6,970 bases of DNA from Burkholderiales bacterium (GTDB taxonomy: Bacteria > Pseudomonadota > Gammaproteobacteria > Burkholderiales > Thiobacillaceae): the NCBI GenBank assembly GCA_005793645.1, contig SXRG01000087.1, positions 1 to 6,970 of the forward strand, written 5' to 3'. Every line of letters starts with the position of its first letter. Positions within the stretch are counted from its first letter, which is position 1. The notes under the pieces are model-generated. The model did not search any database, was not told the origin of the DNA, and saw only the letters and a list, made by a program, of their open reading frames with translations. Position numbers and translations under genes: made by a program. Positions 1-5,330 of the stretch are shown piece after piece.

Positions 1-1731
1 CAGCCCGAGGCCTATGTGCCGGCGCGCGATTTGTTTATCGAGAAAGATTCGTCGATCAACGAACATATCGAGCAGATGCGTTTGAGCGCCACCAAGGCCT
101 TGTTGGAGCGGCGCGACTGCGTGATCGTCGCCACGGTGTCGGCGATCTACGGTATTGGCGATCCGTCTGATTATCACGGCATGATCCTGCACTTGCGTCA
201 GGGCGAGCGGATGGATCAGCGGGCGATTCTGAAACGACTGACCGAGATGCAATACACGCGTAACGAGGCAGATTTTGTGCGCGGGACCTTTCGCGTGCGC
301 GGCGACAGCATCGATATTTTCCCGGCCGAAAACGCCGAGACGGCGGTGCGCATTGCCCTGTTCGATGATGAGATCGAGGGCCTGTCCCTGTTTGACCCGC
401 TGACCGGTGAGGTGTTGGGCAAACCGACCCGGTTTACTGTCTATCCGTCCAGTCACTATGTCACTCCGAGGGCGACGGTGCTGCGCGCGGTGGATACGAT
501 CAAGGTCGAGTTGGCCGCGCGGCTGGACTGGTTCAACCGTGAGGGCAAGCTGGTTGAGGCGCAGCGCATTGAACAGCGCACCCGTTTTGATCTGGAACTC
601 CTGTCCGAGATCGGTTTTTGTAAGGGTATCGAAAACTACTCACGGCATCTGTCGGGCCGCCAGGCGGGCGAGCCGCCGCCGACCTTGATTGACTACCTGC
701 CAGCGGATGCCCTGATGTTCTTTGACGAGTCGCATGTTGCGATACCGCAGGTGGGAGCGATGTACAAGGGCGACCGGGCGCGCAAGGAGAACTTGGTCGA
801 TTATGGCTTCCGCCTGCCCTCAGCGCTGGATAACCGGCCGCTCAAGTTTGAGGAATTTGAGGCCATGTTGCGGCCAACCGTGTTCGTCTCGGCCACGCCC
901 GCTGCGTATGAGTCGGCGCATCAGCAACAGGTCGTGGAACAAGTGGTGCGCCCCACGGGTCTGATTGATCCTGTGGTCATTATCCGGCCGGCGACCACTC
1001 AGGTTGATGATCTGATGAGCGAAATCACTCTGCGCGTAGCGAAAAATGAGCGCGTGCTGATCACCACTCTGACCAAACGGATGGCCGAACAACTGACCGA
1101 CTATTACACCGATCACGGCATCAAGGTGCGTTACCTGCATTCGGATATTGATACGGTTGAACGGGTCGAGATTTTGCGCGACCTGCGTTTGGGCGTGTTC
1201 GCTGTGTTGGTTGGGATCTACCTGTTGCGTGAAGGTATCGACGTGCCTGAGGTGTCTCTAGTGGCGATTCTGGACGCAGACAAGGAAGGGTTCTTGCGTA
1301 GTGAGCGTAGCCTGATCCAGACCATCGGTCGCGCGGCACGGCACCTCAACGGCACGGCCATTCTGTATGCTGACAAGATCACCAATTCCATGCGCCGGGC
1401 TATCGACGAAACCGAACGCCGTCGTGCCAAGCAGATTGCCTTTAATGCGGCGCATGGCATCACGCCGCGCGGTGTGGTCAAGCGTATCAAGGACATTATC
1501 GATGGGGTGTACGATGCCGACGCTGCACAAAAGGAACTGAAAGCCGCTCAGATTATCGCCATCTACGCCGCTATGGATGAAAAGACTTTGGCTAAAGAAA
1601 TAAAACACCTAGAAAAGGACATGCATATCGCCGCCCGCGACCTGCAATTTGAACGCGCGGCCGAATTGCGCGACCGTTTGTTAGGACTCAAGAAACAGTT
1701 GTTCGGGGTGGAAGTGCCGGATTTGGATTGA
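1..1731 (+). CDS. uvrB: UvrABC excinuclease subunit B, 5'-truncated by window edge
   Basis: UvrB takes damaged DNA from UvrA, opens the strands with its helicase-like ATPase and recruits UvrC for incision in nucleotide excision repair. The frame is open from base 1, beginning QPEAYVP, which matches about residue 97 of the 673-residue E. coli protein. Roughly 96 N-terminal residues, including Walker A and the beta-hairpin tip tyrosines, therefore lie outside the window. Visible landmarks are the hairpin base (IEKDSSINEHIEQMRLSATK), the UvrA-interaction region (RGTFRVRGDSIDIFPAE), the Walker B-type motif DESH near 724-735, SATP near 889-900, the LHSDIDTVERVE region, LLREGIDVPE, and the arginine-finger motif QTIGRAAR near 1318-1341. 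A C-terminal UVR motif (LEKDMHIAARDLQFERAAELR) would bind UvrC. The motif normally written GINLLREG reads GIYLLREG here. The stop is TGA at 1729-1731. Identification is by strong motif agreement along the whole length. Confidence 0.97.
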   Translation, partial: QPEAYVPARDLFIEKDSSINEHIEQMRLSATKALLERRDCVIVATVSAIYGIGDPSDYHGMILHLRQGERMDQRAILKRLTEMQYTRNEADFVRGTFRVRGDSIDIFPAENAETAVRIALFDDEIEGLSLFDPLTGEVLGKPTRFTVYPSSHYVTPRATVLRAVDTIKVELAARLDWFNREGKLVEAQRIEQRTRFDLELLSEIGFCKGIENYSRHLSGRQAGEPPPTLIDYLPADALMFFDESHVAIPQVGAMYKGDRARKENLVDYGFRLPSALDNRPLKFEEFEAMLRPTVFVSATPAAYESAHQQQVVEQVVRPTGLIDPVVIIRPATTQVDDLMSEITLRVAKNERVLITTLTKRMAEQLTDYYTDHGIKVRYLHSDIDTVERVEILRDLRLGVFAVLVGIYLLREGIDVPEVSLVAILDADKEGFLRSERSLIQTIGRAARHLNGTAILYADKITNSMRRAIDETERRRAKQIAFNAAHGITPRGVVKRIKDIIDGVYDADAAQKELKAAQIIAIYAAMDEKTLAKEIKHLEKDMHIAARDLQFERAAELRDRLLGLKKQLFGVEVPDLD

Positions 1732-1756
1732 GTACACTGTCAGCGAAACTTACAAC
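1728..1756 (+). promoter_or_regulatory. Possible sigma-70 promoter for hflX
   Basis: TTGAGT (1728-1733) and TACAAC (1751-1756) are separated by 17 bases, and each matches four of six positions of the -35 and -10 consensus. Transcription would begin near 1763, leaving only about nine bases before the hflX ATG at 1772. No Shine-Dalgarno sequence is visible there, so the two observations are compatible with a nearly leaderless message. Matches of this quality also occur by chance, and hflX could simply be read through from uvrB. Confidence 0.22.
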
Positions 1757-1771
1757 AGAATTGATCGTTGC

Positions 1772-3202
1772 ATGCAAAACATAGATAAGCCTCAGTACGC
1801 CATCGCTGCCTCGGTGCAACGCCCCGGCGTGAGCGACATTGAATTTGAAGCATCGCTGGCCGAATTGCGCGAACTGGCCAAGACGTTAGGTTTTAAGGTG
1901 GTCCACAGTTTTGTGCAAAAGCGCTCTAGCTTTGATCGGACGGCGTATCTGGGGATCGGAAAACGGGAGGAAATGCGCCATTTCGTCGGAAATAACCCCG
2001 ATGAACTGTCTGACTTCATGCCTTTTGATGCGTCGATCGACGGGGAGATTGGCCGCGACACCCATGGTGACAGCGTTTCGACCGTGCCGATTGAGGTCCT
2101 TTTTGTGGATCACGAGATTTCACCGTCGCAGGCGCGCAATCTTGAAAAAGAGGTGGGCTGCCAGGTTATGGATCGCACGATGGTGATTCTGGAGATTTTC
2201 CATCGCAATGCGCGTTCACCCGCTGCGCGTGCGCAAGTGGAAATCGCTCGCATCGGCTACATGGCGCCCCGCCTGCGTGAGGCGGCGAAGTTGGCTGGGC
2301 CGCAAGGGCGCCAGCGCAGTGGTGTGGGTGGACGCGGTGCGGGCGAATCCCACACCGAACTGGATAAGCGCAAATTGCGCGACCGTATTGCTGAATTGCA
2401 GAAAGAAATTATTGCGATGGAAGCGGATCGCAAAACGCAGCGGGTGCGTCGACAAACCAACCAAGGACTTGCCAGCGTGGCACTGGTCGGCTATACCAAT
2501 GCGGGAAAGTCCACCTTGATGCGCGCACTCACTGGCAGTGAGGTGCTGGTTGCTGACAAACTCTTTGCCACGCTCGATACCACCGTGCGCAGCTTGTATC
2601 CCGAAGGCATTCCACGCGTGCTGGTGAGCGACACCGTGGGATTTATCAAAAATCTGCCGCATGGATTGGTCGCTTCGTTCAAATCGACGCTGGAGGAAGC
2701 TCTGGATGCTTCGCTGCTGCTGCATGTGATCGACGCGAGTGATCCCGGGTTTGAACGGCAACTGGAAACGACCCACGAGGTGCTGGCTGAGATCGGTGCG
2801 CAGGATGTACCCCGGATTCGGATCTTCAACAAGATCGATCGCGTGGCTTACCGGCCGGCCGGTCTTCCTGGTGACTTGGTTACGCCGGCCACATCCGTTG
2901 CTTTCCAAGCGGAAAGCGAAAGCCAATACGCCGCTGAACTGTATGTCCGCTATCCGGGTTGCATCGTGATGAGCGCGCGGCGCCCGGAGGACATCACGCA
3001 TCTGCATCAGGCAATCATGGCGTATTTTCAGCGAGACCTGATCGAGATGGAGCTTTTTCTGCCCTGGACCGCACAGCAACTGCGCGGCGATATTTTTGCG
3101 CGTTGTGAAGTGCTCTCGGAACATGCCGATGCGGCCGGTGCCTTTTTTCGCGTCCGCGCCGACCAAGGCACCTTGGACAGTTTGCGTGAAAAAATAGCGT
3201 GA
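1772..3202 (+). CDS. hflX: HflX-family ribosome-associated GTPase
   Basis: HflX is a cytosolic GTPase that binds the 50S subunit and splits stalled ribosomes under stress. This 476-residue protein has the N-terminal HflX domain (to about residue 195) with EISPSQARNLEKEVG (115-129) and DRTMVILEIFHRNAR (134-148), then the glycine-rich GVGGRGAGES segment (184-193), a charged helical linker, and the G domain. The GTPase motifs are G1 GYTNAGKS (240-247), G2 TLDTTVR (267-273), G3 DTVGF (287-291), G4 NKID (353-356) and a G5-like SAR (401-403). It exceeds E. coli HflX (426 residues) mainly through an extra acidic segment near residues 72-104 and a long insert of about 35 residues between G4 and G5. 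The gene is not beside hfq as it is in many proteobacteria, so it may be a second, diverged HflX. The ATG is 40 bp after uvrB and has no clear ribosome-binding site. Confidence 0.93.
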   Translation: MQNIDKPQYAIAASVQRPGVSDIEFEASLAELRELAKTLGFKVVHSFVQKRSSFDRTAYLGIGKREEMRHFVGNNPDELSDFMPFDASIDGEIGRDTHGDSVSTVPIEVLFVDHEISPSQARNLEKEVGCQVMDRTMVILEIFHRNARSPAARAQVEIARIGYMAPRLREAAKLAGPQGRQRSGVGGRGAGESHTELDKRKLRDRIAELQKEIIAMEADRKTQRVRRQTNQGLASVALVGYTNAGKSTLMRALTGSEVLVADKLFATLDTTVRSLYPEGIPRVLVSDTVGFIKNLPHGLVASFKSTLEEALDASLLLHVIDASDPGFERQLETTHEVLAEIGAQDVPRIRIFNKIDRVAYRPAGLPGDLVTPATSVAFQAESESQYAAELYVRYPGCIVMSARRPEDITHLHQAIMAYFQRDLIEMELFLPWTAQQLRGDIFARCEVLSEHADAAGAFFRVRADQGTLDSLREKIA

Positions 3203-4044
3203 CTTCTCGTTCCATCCTGATCACTGGCTGTTCCACTGGCATCGGCTACACCGTTGCGCATGGCTTGCGGGCGCGGGGCTGGCGGGTGTTTGCGACGGCG
3301 CGCAAGGGAGTGGATGTGGCACGGTTGGCGGAGGAGGGGTTCGAGGCGATTCAGCTTGATTTGGAGGATTCGGCGTCAATTTTGTCGGCGGTGGATGCAG
3401 TACTGGTGGCGACCGATGGGCGGTTGGATGCGCTGTTTAATAACGGGGGTTATGGGCAGGTGGGCGCGGTGGAGGATCTGACTCGCCCCGCGCTGCGGGC
3501 GCAATTTGAAACCAATCTGTTTGGCTGGATCGAGCTGACCAATCGCGTGCTACCGGTGATGCGGCGGCAGGGCGCAGGGCGTATCGTGTTCAACAGCTCA
3601 GTGCTGGGTTATGCGGCGTTTGCCTATCGTGGTGCGTATGTGGGTGTCAAGTTTGCGTTGGAGGGGATGGCGGATGTCTTGCGTCAGGAATTGCACGGTA
3701 CGGGGATTCAGGTCAGCCTGATAGAGCCGGGGCCGATCATTTCGCGTTTTCGCGATAATTGTCTGCCGCACTTTTTGCGGCATATTGATTGGCAACACAG
3801 CGTACATCAGCGTGAGTATGAGGGGCAGATGGCACGCCTTCAAAAACCGGGCCCGGCGGCACCCTTTACCCAGCCGCCTGAGGCAGTGTTGGCCAAGGTG
3901 GTCCACGCGCTGGAAAGTCGCCGTCCTCGGGCGCGTTATCCCGTTACCGTACCTTCGCATGTGTTTTGGTGGTTGCGGCGGATCTTGTCATCGCGGCGGA
4001 TGGATGCCCTTCTGTTGAAGGCCTCAGGTGGAGGCAAACGATGA
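3199..4044 (+). CDS. Short-chain dehydrogenase/reductase (classical SDR)
   Basis: This is a 281-residue NAD(P)(H)-dependent oxidoreductase of unknown substrate. The Rossmann nucleotide-binding motif is TGCSTGIG (9-16). Arg35 in FATARK after the second strand hints at NADP(H) preference. Asp54 lies in the adenine-pocket position, and NNGG (81-84) replaces the usual NNAG. The catalytic set is complete: Asn106, Ser134, Tyr147 and Lys151 (YVGVK). EPGPI (176-180) is the usual post-catalytic PG motif. The basic and aromatic tail (VFWWLRRIL) resembles SDRs annotated as retinol- or hydroxysteroid-dehydrogenase-like and might touch membrane or lipid, but that is inference. The start is GTG inside the hflX stop (GTGA, 3199-3202). 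It is supported because the Rossmann strand begins a few residues later, leaving no room for a later start. The four-base overlap suggests translational coupling to hflX. The coding strand is markedly G-rich compared with hflX. Confidence 0.9.
   Translation: MTSRSILITGCSTGIGYTVAHGLRARGWRVFATARKGVDVARLAEEGFEAIQLDLEDSASILSAVDAVLVATDGRLDALFNNGGYGQVGAVEDLTRPALRAQFETNLFGWIELTNRVLPVMRRQGAGRIVFNSSVLGYAAFAYRGAYVGVKFALEGMADVLRQELHGTGIQVSLIEPGPIISRFRDNCLPHFLRHIDWQHSVHQREYEGQMARLQKPGPAAPFTQPPEAVLAKVVHALESRRPRARYPVTVPSHVFWWLRRILSSRRMDALLLKASGGGKR
4026..4034 (+). promoter_or_regulatory. Strong ribosome-binding site before a 19-codon ORF
   Basis: AGGTGGAGG, with core GGAGG at 4030-4034, lies six bases before the ATG at 4041. 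This is the best Shine-Dalgarno match I see at any start in the window. It sits inside the last codons of the dehydrogenase gene and serves the small ORF, not the phosphatase start 70 bases further on. Part of it encodes the glycine-rich end of the dehydrogenase, so chance is possible. Confidence 0.5.
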
Positions 4045-4100
4045 GCGCGGCGCGGGTGACGCATCCTTGTAAAATTGTGTTTCTTTTGAGGGCTTCATAA
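4041..4100 (+). CDS. Possible 19-residue leader or coupling ORF
   Basis: ATG at 4041 overlaps the dehydrogenase stop (ATGA) and opens 19 codons, MSAARVTHPCKIVFLLRAS, ending in TAA at 4098-4100. It has a strong Shine-Dalgarno sequence at ideal spacing. It is in the same frame as the phosphatase gene and its stop is followed after one codon (CGC) by the phosphatase ATG. The layout would let ribosomes pass from the dehydrogenase to the small ORF and reinitiate on the phosphatase. I recognise no homologous peptide, and no attenuator stem-loop is apparent. It could be a translated coupler, a remnant of a longer N-terminus, or a chance ORF. Confidence 0.35.
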   Translation: MSAARVTHPCKIVFLLRAS

Positions 4101-4103
4101 CGC

Positions 4104-4586
4104 ATGTACAAGGTTATTTTTGTTTGTTTAGGCAACATTTGTCGTTCGCCGACGGCCGAAGGGGTGTTTCGCGCTCAGGTGGAGCGGGCTGGGTTGAGTG
4201 GCCAGATTGAGATCGATTCGGCTGGGACGGCGTCCTGGCATATCGGTAAGTCGCCCGATACACGGGCGCAGGCGGCGGCGGCGGCGCGCGGCTACGATTT
4301 GTCGTCCTTGCGTGGGCGGCAGGTGGCGGTGGTTGATTTCTCTCGCTTCGATTTTGTGCTGGCGATGGATGAGGATAATCAGGCAAATCTGTTGGCTATC
4401 TGCCCATCCGAGCATCGTCACAAGGTGCGTTTGTTTCTGAGTTTTTCAGAGCAATGGACCGGGCAGGCGGTCCCCGATCCGTATTATGGTGGGGCGGAGG
4501 GCTTCGATCAGGTGCTGGATATGGTCGAGGACGCTAGCCGCGGCCTGCTCAATACGATTCGGGCGGAAATCAGCCGCAAGGCCTGA
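4104..4586 (+). CDS. Low-molecular-weight protein tyrosine phosphatase
   Basis: This 160-residue cytosolic phosphatase hydrolyses phosphotyrosine through a cysteinyl-phosphate intermediate. The P-loop signature CLGNICRS (8-15) lies at the extreme N-terminus, with nucleophile Cys8, phosphate-binding Arg14 and Ser15. The general acid is Asp125 in VPDPYYGG (123-130), followed by the usual tandem tyrosines, which are often phosphorylated in this family. SAGT (39-42) and AMDEDN (87-92) are further family landmarks. Length and layout are those of a complete single-domain enzyme. It is not next to a tyrosine kinase or capsule genes, unlike Wzb and Etp, so its substrate cannot be inferred from context. 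The start is fixed by the TAA at 4098 and by the P-loop position. A GAGGG at 4088-4092 is a rather distant ribosome-binding site (11 bases). The gene probably belongs to the hflX-dehydrogenase transcript. Confidence 0.94.
   Translation: MYKVIFVCLGNICRSPTAEGVFRAQVERAGLSGQIEIDSAGTASWHIGKSPDTRAQAAAAARGYDLSSLRGRQVAVVDFSRFDFVLAMDEDNQANLLAICPSEHRHKVRLFLSFSEQWTGQAVPDPYYGGAEGFDQVLDMVEDASRGLLNTIRAEISRKA
4570..4586. other. Tail-to-tail overlap of convergent genes
   Basis: The phosphatase stop (TGA, 4584-4586, plus strand) lies beyond the stop of the minus-strand FmdE-like gene (complement of 4570-4572), so the two coding regions share 17 bases. There is no room for a dedicated terminator between them, and I see no hairpin plus U-tract here. 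The two transcripts must therefore overlap at their 3' ends. Confidence 0.8.
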
Positions 4587-5193
4587 GCGTGACCAGTTCG
4601 GGGTCGTTGCCGTGTTCTATGAGAATACGGCGCACGCGATCCTGCCAAGCATTTCCGAACGCACGCTGCTGTTCAGCGCGGGCTGTCCCGGATTTGATGG
4701 CACCCATTAGTTCGGCCATCTCTGGCAGCGGAGGAACACGCTCAGGGTGATAATCCAATTCGACTTCAGTGCGGGTGTCGCGACGGGTTATGCGGAACTG
4801 CCCTTGCATGGGCACACCGAAACGCATCAGTCCGCAACGGGCATGTGCGCCAGCTAGACCTTTGAATCCACCATCGCCAGCGGCTCCGGTGATCCAGCCG
4901 ACAACTGCTGCGACGACGCCGGTGGTGCCGGTGTTCTGCGCATCCCGAAAATCGACCGCCAGTTGGCCGCGTTCTGGCAGTTGGTCCGGGTAGAGATGTG
5001 CCAAGGCCCGTGTTGTCATCAGCCAGGCACCCGCTACCGTGGGGCAGGAGTGGCCGGCGAGAGCGACTGCACCCGCATATAGATATTCGATGCGTCCGTC
5101 AGTGGATGCACCGAGCAGTTCGGCCAGGGCATCGTGAAGTATGATGGGCGGGACAGTGGCAAAGAAGGCGGGTTGAGCGGGTGGGTTTGTCAT
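4570..5193 (-). CDS. FmdE-like domain protein
   Basis: This protein is 207 residues long from the ATG at 5193, or 221 from an in-frame ATG at 5235. I prefer the inner start because the 14 extra residues look unlike coding sequence and the intergenic palindrome would then sit further upstream. Neither start has a clear Shine-Dalgarno sequence. Numbering from the longer form, the key motif is AGHSCPTVAGAW (60-71), resembling the HGHxCPG motif of the FmdE family (named from formylmethanofuran dehydrogenase subunit E), in which His and Cys bind metal. A GDGGFKGLAG segment follows (120-129), then Cys134. The usual FmdE second motif with Cys is not obvious, and no C-terminal zinc ribbon is present. 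There is no signal peptide or membrane segment. The C-terminus WQDRVRRILIEH is helical and basic. It is convergent with and overlaps the phosphatase gene. Its function is unknown; metal binding is inferred. Confidence 0.72.
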   Translation of the reverse strand: MTNPPAQPAFFATVPPIILHDALAELLGASTDGRIEYLYAGAVALAGHSCPTVAGAWLMTTRALAHLYPDQLPERGQLAVDFRDAQNTGTTGVVAAVVGWITGAAGDGGFKGLAGAHARCGLMRFGVPMQGQFRITRRDTRTEVELDYHPERVPPLPEMAELMGAIKSGTARAEQQRAFGNAWQDRVRRILIEHGNDPELVTLRPCG

Positions 5194-5199
5194 GGCGTG

Positions 5200-5213
5200 A
5201 TTGTGAATTGTGA
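5200..5213. repeat. Tandem 7-bp repeat ATTGTGA x2
   Basis: ATTGTGA occurs twice without a gap just upstream of the preferred start of the FmdE-like gene (5193). On that gene's strand it reads TCACAATTCACAAT. It could be a tandem half-site for a regulator or a chance feature of an AT-richer spacer. If translation starts at 5235 instead, the repeat is coding. Confidence 0.35.
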
Positions 5214-5245
5214 GTGCACAGTGTCGGCTCTGCATGTGAGGTTGT

Positions 5246-5263
5246 CATTGAGCAGGGTCAATG
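5246..5263. promoter_or_regulatory. FNR/ANR/DNR-like palindromic operator
   Basis: CATTGA-GCAGGG-TCAATG is a perfect 6+6 inverted repeat. The inner 14 bases, TTGAGCAGGGTCAA (5248-5261), match the FNR-family consensus TTGAT-N4-ATCAA at eight of ten positions, and a G in place of the A in the right half is common in ANR-type boxes. It lies between divergent starts, centred about 76 bases before the ThDP-enzyme ATG (5331) and about 61 bases before the inner start of the FmdE-like gene (5193). Assignment to the FNR family is inference from the consensus alone; no regulator gene is in the window. Confidence 0.5.
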
Positions 5264-5291
5264 GCCCACATCAAAGACCGGAGGCTTCCTT

Positions 5292-5297
5292 TACAAT
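5292..5297 (+). promoter_or_regulatory. Possible -10 element for the ThDP enzyme gene
   Basis: TACAAT matches five of six positions of the sigma-70 -10 consensus and would start transcription near 5304, about 27 bases before the ATG. No good -35 hexamer stands at 16-18 bases upstream, which is typical of activator-dependent promoters. The palindrome centre would be near -49, which is not one of the standard FNR positions (-41.5 or -61.5), so the pairing is uncertain. Confidence 0.3.
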
Positions 5298-5330
5298 GTG
5301 TCCAATTGAACAAGAATTCATCGCCAGGCA

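Noticed and set aside
258..1731. Other-frame ORFs inside uvrB on both strands
   Set aside because: All are Arg-, Ser- or Pro-rich shadow translations across conserved UvrB sequence.
2216..3166. Long minus-strand open frame (316 codons) opposite hflX
   Set aside because: It lies entirely antisense to conserved HflX GTPase motifs. Its translation shows no recognisable domain and has the low-complexity look of a shadow frame.
4041..4100. Transcription attenuator or riboswitch between SDR and phosphatase
   Set aside because: I see no stable hairpin with a U-tract and no run of regulatory codons in the 19-codon ORF.
4045..4103. Independent promoter for the phosphatase gene in the 59-bp gap
   Set aside because: A TAAAAT-like -10 near 4070 has no acceptable -35 at the right distance, and the coupled layout makes read-through more likely.
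5194..5235. Fourteen extra N-terminal residues of the FmdE-like protein as genuine coding sequence
   Set aside because: They contain the ATTGTGA tandem repeat and look unlike a protein N-terminus, and the outer ATG lacks a Shine-Dalgarno sequence. The inner ATG is preferred, but this is not certain.
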